A DNA stretch of 64,000 nt, from positions 310,001 to 374,000 of the forward strand of contig JACKAB010000005.1 of assembly GCA_020635285.1 (NCBI GenBank). Direction: 5' to 3'. This DNA is from Ignavibacteriales bacterium (GTDB taxonomy: Bacteria; Bacteroidota; Ignavibacteria; Ignavibacteriales; Melioribacteraceae). Position 1 is the stretch's first letter. Each line of letters starts with the position of its first letter. Below the pieces are notes generated by a model that saw only the letters and a list, made by a program, of their open reading frames with translations, did not search any database and was not told where the DNA came from. A program made the position numbers and the translations under genes. Shown piece after piece: positions 12,938 to 23,779 of the stretch.

Positions 12938-13366
12938 TTATTTAATTGGTTTTAAGTTATCGTTATACTCAGATGCAACTTGTCGCACAGATTTACTGGA
13001 AATAAGATGATGAATATTATCTCTTAATTTACTCCATTCATCATGCAGCGGACAAGGATGCTCATCTGAACATTCTTTCAAACCGGTAACGCATTTAAGA
13101 GTGATTACGGGTCCTTCAATACGTTCAACAATTTCTAAAATTGAACTATCTTGTGCTAACTTAGTAATTTTGAAGCCGCCGCCCCTGCCTTTAAACGAAT
13201 CTACATAACCATACTTAGCCATTCTTTGTAAAATTTTTGCCAAATAATGGGAGGGTATATCTTCTCGCTCGGCTATTTCTGAAGACATAATCAAAGCATC
13301 TTGAGGTTGTCTTGCTAAAAATAAAATAGCTCTAATTGCATATTCTCCGGTTTTTGTGTAAATCAT
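12938..13366 (-). CDS. Rrf2/IscR-family iron-sulfur transcriptional regulator
   Basis: 142 residues with an N-terminal winged helix (YTKTGEYAIRAILFLAR, then HYLAKILQRMAKYGYVDSFKGRGGGF), the Rrf2 signature. Three cysteines (Cys92, Cys99, Cys105) lie in the position and near the spacing of the [2Fe-2S] ligands of IscR and NsrR. A cluster that senses iron-sulfur status, redox or nitric oxide is therefore likely. It stands alone, transcribed away from the YigZ gene and convergent with the methyltransferase. There is no isc or suf gene nearby to name its regulon, so I give the family only. The frame is intact. Confidence 0.88.
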   Translation of the reverse strand: MIYTKTGEYAIRAILFLARQPQDALIMSSEIAEREDIPSHYLAKILQRMAKYGYVDSFKGRGGGFKITKLAQDSSILEIVERIEGPVITLKCVTGLKECSDEHPCPLHDEWSKLRDNIHHLISSKSVRQVASEYNDNLKPIK

Positions 13367-13492
13367 GTTGTCCTCTGTTCTAACTAATTAATTGAATTTT
13401 AAACTTATACTTTATAAAGAGTTAAATATCCTAAAATGGAATTTAAGTAAATAGGAACTTTTTATCAACTTAATTTTTTATTTATTTCAAAT

Positions 13493-14111
13493 TTAAATAA
13501 ATTTTTTTTGCACAACCTTTAATTCAGCTTTTCCGTAAAGATTGTTTGTAAGTTCTTCCTCAAAATTTGCAATTTTTATTGGCTGGATAAAGCAAGTTAT
13601 TTTTGGATAGTTATCAAAAATATCCAAAATTTGCTCGCATTTAAATTTATTAATTAAATAATGAATTTTGCTTACATCTTCATAATTATATTTAATTTCA
13701 ATTTTTTCAAATTTAGTAAGTTCGACTTTTTTGAGGAATCTAAAACCTCTAAAGCGCAATTATAATAAGCTTTACCCAGCGGGCCAACGCCCAATTTAGT
13801 TCCGCCAAAATATCTTACAACAACCACCAAAACATTATTCAATTCAAAGTGATTTATTGCATTATAAATTCTTAAACCTGCTGTACCATTAGGTTCTCCA
13901 TCATCCGAATACTTTTCCTCACCAATATTTAACTTATAAGCATAGCAATGATGTGTTGCATCATAAAACTCTTTTTAATATTTAATAGTTCTTCGTTTGC
14001 ATCTTCAACTGATTTTATTGGGAAAACAAATCCTAAAAATTGGGACCCTTTTTCCTTAATTTTGAAAGTGTTTTTATAAAGAATTGTTTTTATTGTATCG
14101 GAATTTTCCAT
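13493..14111 (-). CDS. YigZ/IMPACT family protein, frameshifted
   Basis: The start at 14111 gives MENSDTIKTILYKNTFKIKE, then GSQFLGFVFPIKS, the IMPACT N-terminal motif. Across frameshifts near 13970 and 13760 the minus strand reads SDDGEPNGTAG and VVVVRYFGGTKLGVGPL, the two diagnostic YigZ blocks. A C-terminal ferredoxin-like domain (DUF1949-type) ends at 13493. About 205 residues, normal for the family. YigZ-family proteins are related to the eukaryotic translation regulator IMPACT; their bacterial function is not settled. A start at 14147 is possible but adds an unusual Ile-rich leader. It is divergent from uvrA. Confidence 0.78.
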
Positions 14112-14191
14112 AGTAGAAATTTTAATTATAATAAAATTGATTTTCAACTAACCTTTAAGTAATATAAATGTTTGAACTTTTCCAAAAAATA

Positions 14192-17021
14192 ATGATTGAA
14201 CAAGATAAAATAATAATAAAAGGCGCAAGAGAACATAATCTAAAGAATATTAGTTTAGAAATTCCAAGGAACTCATTTACTGTAATTACCGGTTTATCAG
14301 GTTCGGGAAAGTCATCACTCGCTTTTGATACAATTTATGCTGAAGGACAAAGACGTTATATTGAATCGCTTTCAGTTTATGCACGACAATTTTAGGTCAG
14401 CTTGAAAAACCGGATGTTGATTTAATTGAAGGATTGAGTCCGGCAATTTCTATTGAACAAAAATCAACTGGTGGAAACCCCTCGCTCAACTGTTGGAACT
14501 ATTACTGAAATTTATGATTTCATGAGATTGCTTTATGCCAGGGTTGGAACCGCACATTGTTACAATTGCGGCAAGCCGGTTGAGAAACAATCTACTGAGC
14601 AAATTATAAATAAAATCTTAGAAGTTTTTAATGATCAAAATTATTATTTTGGCTCCTGTTGTAAGAGGAAGAAAAGGGCATTACCGAGAACTTTTTGAAG
14701 ATATTCAAAAAGATGGTTTCCTTAAAGTAAGAGTTGATGATGAAATTATTGAACTTACCAAAAATTATAAAGTGGATCGTTATAAAATTCACAATATAGA
14801 AATTGTTATTGATAGATTAGTTGTTACTGAGAAATCTAGATTCAGATTAAATGAATCGATTGAAGTTGCTTTAAATTTTGGTAATGGAAATATAGTTATA
14901 AATTCAGATGGCACCGATAGACTATTCAGTAGAAATTATTCTTGTGCAGAATGTGGAATCAATTATCAAGAACTTGCTCCCAATTCCTTCTCATTTAACT
15001 CGCCATATGGATCGTGCTCCGAATGTGATGGACTGGGAGAGAAAAAAGATTTAGATATTAAATTAATGATCCCAGATTTTGATAAAACAATTAACGAAGC
15101 AGCGTTAGAGCCATTAGGTAAACCGCGTAAAGTATGGTTTTATAATCAATTAGAAGCTGTAGCTAAACAATTCAATTTTGATTTTGACACTAAAATAAAA
15201 GATTTATCTGAAGACCAATTGGCCGTAATTCTTAACGGAAGTAAGGAAAAAATAGCTTTTTCTTACAGTTTTGGGAATGGAAAAAATTCCAATTACATGC
15301 ACAGATTTTCCGGTTTGAAAAAGTATTTGCAAAATTATTTTAACACAACTACATCTTCAAAGATTAGAGAATGGTCGGAATCTTTTATGAATACTCAAGT
15401 GTGCTCCGTATGTAATGGAGGGAGATTAAAACGAGATTCTCTTGCAGTAAAAATTGGCGGATTTAATATTAGTGAAGTTACAAATCTTTCAATTCAGCGC
15501 ACCAAAGATTTTTTTGATAATATTAAACTTGAAGGAAATGCCGCAATAATTGCTAAATTAATTTTAAAGGAAATTAACACACGATTGGATTTTCTTTTAA
15601 ATGTTGGTTTAGACTATCTAACTCTCAATCGTTCTGCTCGCTCACTTTCCGGAGGAGAGGCTCAGCGCATTCGTCTCGCAACTCAAATTGGTTCTCAGCT
15701 TTCTGGAGTACTTTATGTTTTAGATGAACCAAGTATTGGGCTCCATCAAAGTGATAATGTGAAGTTGATTAAATCTTTACAAGAACTAAGAGATTTAGGC
15801 AACACAGTTATTGTTGTTGAACATGATAAGGAAACAATTATCCATGCTGATTTTATTGTTGATCTTGGACCAAAAGCAGGAATTCATGGTGGAGAAGTTT
15901 GTTTTTACGGTGATAAAGAAAGCATCAAATCTGGATTGAAGAACAATTCTTTGACACTTGCATATTTACTTAATGAAAAATCGATTCCTCTTCCAAAAGA
16001 AAGAAGGAACGGAACTGATGAAAAATTTATTGAAATTCTTGGCGCTCGTGGAAATAATCTTAAAAACATTAATCTAAAAATTCCTTTGGGTAAGTTGGTT
16101 GCTGTAACTGGAGTAAGCGGCTCCGGAAAATCTTCGTTAATTAATGAAACACTTGTAAGAATTTTAATGAAGAAAATTTATAAATCAAAAACAGTTCCAC
16201 TGGATTTTGATGAAGTTAAAGGTTTAGAACATATTGATAAAATTATTGAGATTGACCAATCTCCAATCGGCAGGACACCAAGGTCAAATCCAGCAACTTA
16301 TACGGGACTTTTCACTTTTATCCGCGATTTATTTTCGCAACTTCCAGAATCAAAAATGAGAGGTTATAAACCGGGAAGATTTAGCTTTAATGTTAAAAGT
16401 GGTAGATGTGAAGAATGCCAAGGTGATGGTCTTAAAAAAATAGAAATGAATTTTCTTCCGGATGTTTATGTTATTTGTGAAGAGTGCAATGGAAAAAGAT
16501 ACAACCGAGAAACATTGGAGGTTTTATACAAAACAAAATCAATAAATGATGTTTTGGAAATGACTATTGAAAATGCCCTGGAATTTTTTGACGAAATGCC
16601 AAGAATAAAGCGGAAATTGAAATCGTTGAACGATGTTGGTTTAGGATATATTAAATTGGGGCAGCAAGCAACAACACTATCTGGCGGAGAAGCTCAACGA
16701 GTTAAATTAGCAACAGAACTGAGTAAGGTTAGCACTGGAAAAACAATTTATATTTTGGATGAACCAACAACTGGCCTGCATTTTGAGGATGTAAGAATAT
16801 TGCTGGGAGTTTTAAATAAATTGGTAGATAAAGGGAATACGGTCGTTGTTGTTGAGCATAATATGGATGTAATAAAAGTCGCAGATTATGTGATTGATTT
16901 AGGCCCCGGCGGCGGAGAATACGGAGGTAAGATAATAGCAGAAGGCACTCCGGAACAAATTAGTAAAAAGAAAAAAAGTTTAACCGGCTCATTCTTAAAG
17001 GAAGAACTCAAACAAAAATAA
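14192..17021 (+). CDS. uvrA: UvrABC excinuclease subunit A, frameshifted in its first 450 bp
   Basis: UvrA is the damage-sensing ABC ATPase of nucleotide excision repair. Starting at ATG 14192 it reads MIEQDKIIIKGAREHNLKN, then the first Walker A TGLSGSGKSSLAFDT and RRYIESLSVYARQF. Single-base shifts near 14393, 14475 and 14640 break the N terminus. The rest is open: zinc motifs (CSECDGLG, CEECQGDG), the first signature SLSGGEAQRIRLATQ, second Walker A TGVSGSGKSSL, second signature LSGGEAQRVKLATEL and DEPTTGLHFEDV. The length after repair is about 940 residues, as expected. An upstream in-frame ATG at 14168 adds eight atypical residues, so 14192 is preferred. The next gene follows 9 bp later. 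Confidence 0.95.
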
Positions 17022-17030
17022 AATAGATTA

Positions 17031-18371
17031 ATGAAAAAACTAATAATCCCTAAAAATATTATTACTGTAAACGAACAGAACACAATTCTTACAAACCATG
17101 CAATTGAAATTGAACATAATCTAATTACAAAAATTGGGGAAGTATCCGAATTCAATCTTGCAAATTATAAAGACAATATTTTTAATTTTCCAAATCTCAC
17201 TTTGATTCCGGGGTTTGTTCAAACTCATGTTCACCTTTGCCAAACAATGTTTAGAGGTCTAGCCGAAGATATGGAATTGTTGGATTGGCTTCAGAAAAAA
17301 ATATTCCCATTCGAGAATTCACACAATAAAGCTTCTCTAAAATTATCTGCACAATTGGGAATTCATGAACTTCAAAAAGGCGGAACGACAACAATTTTAG
17401 ATATGGGAACAATTCGTTTTGAAGAAGAAATTTTTGATGAATTAAACAAATCTAAAATGCGTGCAATCGCCGGAAAATGTATGATGGACATTAATGATCT
17501 TTATCCATCATTTATTGAAAGTACTGAAGATAGTCTAAAAGTTTCTTATGAGCTTGCAAAGGAATTCCACAATACTGCTGAGGGAAGAATAAAATATGGA
17601 TTTGCCCCTAGGTTTGTTTTATCATGCACAGAGCAATTGCTTAAAGAAACTAAAGAATTGATGATGGATTTTCCCGGTTCTATGTATCATACACACTCTT
17701 CCGAAAATGAAAGTGAAGTGGAAGTTGTTAGGCAAATGCACAATATGGAAAATATTGAATACTTCAGTCATATTGATATTCTTGGTGATCATACAGTTTT
17801 AGCTCATGGAATTCATGTGAATGAAAAAGAAATTGGATTGTTAAAAAGTTCGCAAACCAGAATATCACATTGTCCCTCTTCAAATCTAAAACTTGGTTCA
17901 GGCATTGCAGATATTCCACGTTACTTAAAAGAAAACATTTCGGTTTCATTAGGAGCAGATGGTGCGCCATGTAATAATAATCTAAGTCAATTTACAGAAA
18001 TGAGATTAGCTTCACTAATTCAAAAACCACGTTATTCACCAACAGAAATGGATGCATTAACAGTTTTTAGATTAGCTACAATTGAAGGTGCCAAAGCTCT
18101 TAATTTACAAAATGAAATAGGCAGTGTTGAAGTTGGAAAGAAAGCAGATTTAGTTTTGCTCGATTTAGAAAAACCTAATCAAACATTAATTGAAGAAAAT
18201 ATTTACTCAACAATAATTTACTCAGCAAATTCAGAAAATGTAAGCGAAGTAATGATTGATGGAGAATGGGTTGTGATTAAAGGTGAATCTGTTATTTATG
18301 ACGAAAATGAAATTTATAAAAAAGGTAAAACCGAATTAACTGAATTACTAAATAGAGCAAAGTTGAATTAA
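17031..18371 (+). CDS. Amidohydrolase, 5-methylthioadenosine/S-adenosylhomocysteine deaminase type
   Basis: 446-residue metal-dependent hydrolase of the TRZ/ATZ (MtaD/SsnA) group. Metal ligands are visible as QTHVHLCQTMFRG, HTHSSENESEVE, LAHGIHVNEKE and GADGAPCNNNLSQFTEM. The last, with an Asp after Gly-Ala, is the catalytic Asp block. ADLVLLDLEKP near the C terminus is the usual beta-sandwich closure. These enzymes deaminate methylthioadenosine, adenosylhomocysteine or related purines. Guanine deaminase-like or chlorohydrolase activity is the alternative. The stop is immediately followed by the ATG of rdgB, so it forms part of a purine-salvage/housecleaning pair. Confidence 0.82.
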   Translation: MKKLIIPKNIITVNEQNTILTNHAIEIEHNLITKIGEVSEFNLANYKDNIFNFPNLTLIPGFVQTHVHLCQTMFRGLAEDMELLDWLQKKIFPFENSHNKASLKLSAQLGIHELQKGGTTTILDMGTIRFEEEIFDELNKSKMRAIAGKCMMDINDLYPSFIESTEDSLKVSYELAKEFHNTAEGRIKYGFAPRFVLSCTEQLLKETKELMMDFPGSMYHTHSSENESEVEVVRQMHNMENIEYFSHIDILGDHTVLAHGIHVNEKEIGLLKSSQTRISHCPSSNLKLGSGIADIPRYLKENISVSLGADGAPCNNNLSQFTEMRLASLIQKPRYSPTEMDALTVFRLATIEGAKALNLQNEIGSVEVGKKADLVLLDLEKPNQTLIEENIYSTIIYSANSENVSEVMIDGEWVVIKGESVIYDENEIYKKGKTELTELLNRAKLN

Positions 18372-18952
18372 ATGAAAATAATTTTTGCAACCGGCAATAA
18401 AGGCAAGTTAAAAGAAGTAAGAAATATTTTTAGCGATACCAAATTTGAAATTATTTCTTTAGATGAAATTGGGTTTGCCGATGAAATAATAGAAGATGGA
18501 AATACATTTGAAGCAAATGCTTTTATAAAAGCTGATACAATTTTTAAGAAATTTAATATCCCAGTTATTGCAGATGATTCCGGTTTGGCAGTTAAGCAGC
18601 TTAATGGAGAACCGGGAATTTACTCAGCGCGTTATGCAGGAGAAAATGCGACCTACTTAGATAACAATTTAAAATTGATTTCTGAATTAAAAGAATATGT
18701 GGAACCGCATTCTGCAAAATTTGTCTGCTGTGCGGCTTATGTTGATCAAGATAATAGAATTACTGTGCATGGAGAATTACCTGGGAAAATTATTAAAGAA
18801 TTTAGAGGTGAACACGGCTTTGGTTTTGACCCAATTTTTGTTCCAGATGGATTTAATTTTACTTTATCAGAATTAGGCTTGGAAGAGAAAATAAGATTAG
18901 TCACAGAGCTAAAGCTTTTTCCGAACTTAAAGAAAAACTACTTAACCTTTAG
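18372..18952 (+). CDS. rdgB: XTP/dITP pyrophosphatase (HAM1/RdgB)
   Basis: Removes non-canonical purine nucleoside triphosphates (ITP, dITP, XTP) from the pool. Signature blocks are IIFATGNKGKLKEV at the N terminus, ADDSGLAVKQLNGEPGIYSARYAG, and GEHGFGFDPIFVPDG. As written, the frame runs to 18974 with an odd tail after GLEEK. Correcting one base near 18890 gives the expected end, with SHRAKAFSELKEKL followed by a stop at 18952. The gene directly abuts the amidohydrolase stop. Its 3' end overlaps the convergent menG by about 10 bp. Confidence 0.92.
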
Positions 18953-19618
18953 TTCCAATCACTACTTGCACTAAACCAAATGTAAGCGAGTGTTTTCAAT
19001 ATTCGTGAAACCGGTTTCAAGCAAATATTTTCAAGGTCAACTTTCGTATCAAATGCGCTGACTGATTCTGGTAAATAAGTGTAAGCTTCTTCGTCCTTTG
19101 AAATTATTTTACCGATAAATGGAAGTATTTTATTGAAGTATAATAGATATAAATTTTAATAAAAATATTTTTGGCAGTCTGAATTCTAAAATTGTAACTT
19201 TCCCACCACTTTTAAGCACTGAGTTAAATTCCTCAAATCCTTTCTTAATATCATAAAAGTTTCTAACTCCAAATGCGACAGTAATATTTGTAAAAGTATT
19301 TTCTCTGATGGGTATTGCTTCTGCAACGGATTGAACTAAATTTCCTTGCTCCAATCTGCTTTTTGAGTAAAATAAGATAGCATATTTTGCTTAAATCAAT
19401 TCCGGTAATTTTGTCACTCCAAATTTTTTAGCAGCAATTGAAAAATCTCCGGTTCCGCAAGCAATATCCAATAAACGGGTATTCTCATTTACACCAGTTA
19501 ATTGCAAGGCCTTCTTCCGCCAATAATGATCAACACCAGCACTTAAAAAGTGATTTAAAAATCATACTTCGGAGAAATGCTATCAAAATTCTTTTAACTT
19601 GTTGTTTTTTTCTATCAT
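18942..19618 (-). CDS. menG: Demethylmenaquinone methyltransferase (UbiE/MenG), frameshifted
   Basis: Read across three frames from ATG 19618: FDSISPKYDFLNHFLSAGVD, RKKALQL, then the SAM motif LLDIACGTGDFSIAA, VAFGVRNFYDIKKGFEEF, GGKVTILEF, YLPESV and a C terminus TGFTNIENTRLH. This is the UbiE/COQ5 family from end to end, about 225 residues. It makes the last methylation of menaquinone (or ubiquinone); menaquinone is the likely quinone in this lineage, hence the symbol. At least three single-base shifts interrupt it. The start lies 7 bp beyond the stop of the PAP2 gene, suggesting co-transcription. Confidence 0.82.
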
Positions 19619-19624
19619 TTTTTA

Positions 19625-20505
19625 CTAATAATTTATTGTTGGTTTACCGATTTTTTCTCTTCGCCAATTAAAAAGTCTCTTAGCAAGGTATATGGTAATT
19701 ATAAAAAGACAAACCCGCCAATTAAGTCAACCACATAATGATACCTTAAATAGACAGTAGCAAAAATTAAAATTGAGCCGTCAATTAGAAAAATAGTTTG
19801 TTCTTTGATTTTAGTTTTACTGCAAGGTACATAACTATTAAAGTCATTTGTTGTGACCGCTTGGGAAAACATCACGCTGAACAAAATCGATTGCGTTTAT
19901 GGTTCCATTTGGAATTGATTCTCCCCAATTTACTATATTCCGCAACGTATTTGTCAAAAACAGTCCGGGCAATTCTAAATTTGTTGTATCAAAATTGTGC
20001 AAAGAAAATCTTGGGCCAACAGCAGGAAGTAAAAAATAGCCGGCATAGGAAAGAAAAATCCGAATACAACAATAAAAATTATATAGCTTAATTCTGTTGT
20101 TTTATTTTTCCTCTGAAATTCAATTCCTAGAATAATTGGCAAGAAGAAAAATGTTCCGTAAGCAATCTGCGCAATTTCTGTTAGAATTGGATTAGCAAAT
20201 TGGTAAAGAAAAACAGTTGGATCACCGCCAAAAATAAATCTATCAAGTTCAATTAATAATGGATCATAATCATGTGAGTGAATAGAGCGTAATAAAATAT
20301 AAACTTGCTTAAAGGATAGAAAAATAAGAGGGAAGACGTAATAAAAATGAAAACTTTTCAAGAAAACATTATTAGATTTTTCTGCTTTATTTGCCAGAAA
20401 AAATACTGCAATTATTAATATTATATTAACAGCAATCAGTAAAAATAATTTTCCATTCTCTGATGAAAGATTAGATTTAAAGCAATTAAAAATATATAAA
20501 AGCAA
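19625..20505 (-). CDS. PAP2-superfamily membrane phosphatase, frameshifted
   Basis: The N-terminal 175 residues hold several hydrophobic helices (LFLLIAVNIILIIAVFFLA, FYYVFPLIFL, FFFLPIILGI). After frameshifts near 19980 and 19870, the sequence carries DVFPSGH and then YLRYHYVVDLIGG, the second and third motifs of the PAP2/haloperoxidase phosphatase family. The end is WRREKIGKPTINY at 19625. About 290 residues, consistent with a lipid phosphatase or inositol-phosphorylceramide-synthase-like membrane protein. Likely acts on phosphatidic acid, undecaprenyl or sphingolipid phosphates; the substrate cannot be told. Upstream of menG in the same orientation. Confidence 0.72.
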
Positions 20506-20562
20506 ATAACAACTATGTCAGCTTCGCTAAGTGATTTAATAAATCGGTTTTAAGAATCATAT

Positions 20563-21944
20563 CTAGGCAAGAAAATAAGTTAGGAGTGAAAAATAGATTA
20601 ATAATCCAATAATATCATTGGTGGTTGTAACAAAAGGACCTGTTGCAATTGCTGGATCAATATTCATTCTTTTCAAAAGTATTGGAACAAACGCCCCAAT
20701 CATTGTTGCGTTTACCATTATTAAAAAGAGTGAGAACGATAAAATGTAAGCGAAATTTAAGTCAACTTTAAAAATAAAATATGTTACTCCCAAAAGTACA
20801 ATAGTACACACGACTGAATTCACAAATGCAACTCTAAATTCTTTAAGTAACCTTTTAAAAGTATCATTCTTCCAAATATCCCCGGCATTAATTGCTTGAA
20901 CCATAACGATTGCAGACTGGCTGCCCGCACTTCCACCCATAGCCATAACAATTGGAATAAAAAAACTTGCAATAATAATATTCTCGATTGAAGTTTGAAA
21001 AGACGCGAGTACAACGGCACTCAATAATTCACCTGCAAGCGAAACAAAAAGCCAAGGTAATCTATTTCTTGAAACTCTAAAAGTGGAATCACTGAATTCT
21101 TCATCTTCAGTTAAACCGGCAATTTTTGAATATCCTCCGACGCCTCTTCATGTATAACATCTTGAATATCATCAAATGTAATTCTACCTAACATTCTTCT
21201 ATGTTCATCCACAACCGGTATTGCAATTAAATCATACTTTTTCATGATGTTTGCAACTTCTTCCTGATCTAGATCAGGAGTTACAAAAATTAAATCATCT
21301 TGAATAACTGTCATAATATTTACGTGCAATGAAGTCACCAAAAGTGATTTGAGAGATACAATGCCTAAAAGCTCATCATTTTCTTTAAGCACATAAATAT
21401 TATAAATATGATCAAACTCATCTGCATTTTTTCTTACTTCTTCAATTGCGTCTTTAATTGTGGCATTATTATTAACATGAACATAGTTGCTTGTCATAAT
21501 ACCGCCGGCAGTATCTTCGGCGTATTTCAACAATTCTTTTACTTCTTCAGAATCTTCTTTATCAAGATTTTTTAAAACTTGTTTTGCTATGTGATCCGGT
21601 AATCCACTTATAATATCAGTTGCATCATCGGAATAAAGTTCTTCAACAATATTTGTTATTGTTTTTACATCAATTTCTTTTAGTATTTTTTCTTTTAAAT
21701 TTTCATCAAGTTCAGTAATAACTTCGCTGGCAGCCTCGGCATCTAATATTGAAAATGCATATTTAGAATTTTCCGAATCTAAATGATTTAAAATTTCTGC
21801 AATATCTGCTGAATGCAAATCGGCAAAAATATTTAACAAACTCTTTTCGGCTTGTAGTTCAATCAAACCGGTAATATTATCAAGAATTTCATTATCAATT
21901 TGCAGAACGGTTCTTGTATTCGATATTTCGTTTTCTAAAGGCAT
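20563..21944 (-). CDS. mgtE: Magnesium transporter MgtE, one frameshift between CBS and membrane domains
   Basis: The first 277 residues hold the MgtE N domain (HSADIAEILNHLD, SDDATDIISGLPDH, EDTAGGIMT) and two CBS domains that sense Mg2+ (VTPDLDQEEVA, VVDEHRRMLGRITFDD). After a shift near 21115 the membrane part follows: RLPWLFVSLAGELL, then PIVMAMGGSAGSQSAI, the Mg2+ pore signature, and further helices ending at 20563. About 460 residues, the normal size. The start overlaps the rsmA stop by 10 bp, so the two are translationally coupled. No Mg2+ riboswitch is apparent upstream of rsmA. Confidence 0.92.
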
Positions 21945-22714
21945 ATTTGATTTTGAATAAACTTAGTTAACTTAATGAAATCAGTTACTTCAAGCTCTTC
22001 GGCTCGTTTCTGAAGAGGAAGTTCGCATGATGAAAAATCACAATTTGTAAATATACTATTCCTTAATGAATTATTTAAAGTTTTTCTTCTATTACCAAAT
22101 GAGGCTTTTACTACTTTGTGAAAAAGTTTTTTATCGATTTGGGAGTTCTCAATTTTATCAAATTTAATGTGAACAATTGCAGCTTCAATATTTGGTTTTG
22201 GAAGAAATACATTTTTTGATACTTTTTGAACGATTTTGGTTGTTGTCAGATAATCAAAAATAACAGTTAAAGCTCCATATTCTTTGGTCCTTTTTTTTGC
22301 TGTTAATCTTTTTGCAATATCCAATGAAATTATGAAAGATGCCTCCTTAACTAATTCCTTTTCAGCAATTAATTTAAATAAAATATCTCCTGTTAAATTA
22401 AATGGGATATTCCCAATTATTTTAACTGGTTTTGTTAATCCCAACTCATCAAAATTTACCTTGGTTATATCTTTGTTGATAATAGTTACACTAGTAAATC
22501 TAGTATTTAATTCCTCAATTACTCTGGTATCAATTTCCACAGCCCACAATTTATCTACTAAAGGAGAAATTTCATTTGTTATAAAACCTTTTCCGGGTCC
22601 AATCTCTAGTAATAGATCATTTTTGCTGATAGATAAACAATCGATCATTTTTCTGACAATATTTTTATCAATCAAGTAATTTTGACCGAATTTTTTTAAT
22701 GGTTTTATTGACAT
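21935..22714 (-). CDS. rsmA: 16S rRNA dimethyladenosine transferase (RsmA/KsgA)
   Basis: 259 residues, frame intact. It dimethylates A1518 and A1519 in helix 45 of 16S rRNA late in 30S assembly. The N-terminal KKFGQNYLIDKNIV, SAM motif LEIGPGKGFITNEI, acidic AVEIDTRV and the catalytic NIPFNLTGDILFK (in place of the usual NIPY) are visible. FGNRRKTLNNSLRN near the C terminus is the typical substrate-binding block. First gene of a coupled pair with mgtE, which overlaps its end by 10 bp. Loss of this methylation is the classic route to kasugamycin resistance. Confidence 0.95.
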   Translation of the reverse strand: MSIKPLKKFGQNYLIDKNIVRKMIDCLSISKNDLLLEIGPGKGFITNEISPLVDKLWAVEIDTRVIEELNTRFTSVTIINKDITKVNFDELGLTKPVKIIGNIPFNLTGDILFKLIAEKELVKEASFIISLDIAKRLTAKKRTKEYGALTVIFDYLTTTKIVQKVSKNVFLPKPNIEAAIVHIKFDKIENSQIDKKLFHKVVKASFGNRRKTLNNSLRNSIFTNCDFSSCELPLQKRAEELEVTDFIKLTKFIQNQICL

Positions 22715-22818
22715 CTTCCTTTGAAGAAATGGTTTACTTTTTTAACTTATTGATATTAAGATATTTTTTAATTGTGGTTCTCAAAATAATAATAAAAATC
22801 ATTACTTAGAGGTTTAAC

Positions 22819-23779
22819 TTGGCAAAAGATTATGTGATTTCGGTTGATGTGGGCGGGACGAATATTTTATCCGCAATTATTAATAATAAAAAAGAAATCG
22901 TTGATCGTGTAAAAGTTGCAACAACTATTAAGGAAGGTCCCGATTTTTTGGTGAAATCTGTGGCGGAAAGTATTAATGAACTGTTCACAAAAACGGGTAT
23001 AAACCAAAATGAAATAAGAGCATTATCTCTTGGAGTTCCTGGAACTGTAAATCCTGAAAGTGGAATAATTTCTGTTGCCCCAAATTTGAATATTGAAAAC
23101 TACAACATAAAAAAAGAAATGCAAAAATATTTCGATATTCCTTTGCTTTTAGAAAATGATGTAAATTTGGCTGGGCTGGGAATTAAATTTTTTGAATATG
23201 ATAACAAAATTAATAATGGATTAGTAGTTTTTATTGGCACAGGCATTGGTGGTGCATTAATATTTAACGGAAAGCTTTACAGAGGTTCATCTTTTTTTGC
23301 TGGTGAAATAGGCCACATGAAAGTAAAACCAAGCGGCTATTTTGATGGCGATGGAAAATCCTCCACTTTTGAAAACTTAGCAAGTAGAACTGCAATTGTA
23401 AATTCAATTATTAAAAATCTGAAAAAAAGATACAGTCCTAAAAAAATAATAGCTAACGGCGAAAAAATTAAAAGTAAAAGCTTACGCAAAGCAATTGAGC
23501 AAAATGACAAGTTAGTGGTTAAAGAAATGAATAAAGCGTGCAAAGTTATTGGGACAGTTTTGGGCAGCTTAACAACTCTTCTAAATTTAGATACGATTGT
23601 TATAGGCGGCGGTGTTGTAGAAGCAAGTGAAGAATTTATGGTTGCTGGAATTACCAAAGCATTTAAGAATGCAGCAATAAAAGATGCTTCAAAAATTGTA
23701 AAACTAAACGCTACAAAGCTTGGCGATGATGCTCCCACTTTATGGCGGTTATGCGTTGGCCGAGGAGTTTCTAAAATGA
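22819..23779 (+). CDS. ROK-family sugar kinase (glucokinase-like)
   Basis: Starts with TTG at 22819. Visible are the phosphate-binding motif SVDVGGTNILSAI, LENDVNLAGLG with the catalytic Asp, the second phosphate motif FIGTGIGGALI, GEIGHM, and the C-terminal VIGGGV. The usual ROK zinc cysteines after GEIGHM are missing; the region reads VKPSGYFDGDGKSS, so this is a zinc-free ROK. The open frame runs on into the following beta-lactamase, but one extra C near 23735 explains this. In the repaired frame it ends YGGYALAEEFLK with TGA at 23777-23779, an ATGA overlap with the next start. About 320 residues. Substrate probably glucose or an amino sugar. Confidence 0.85.
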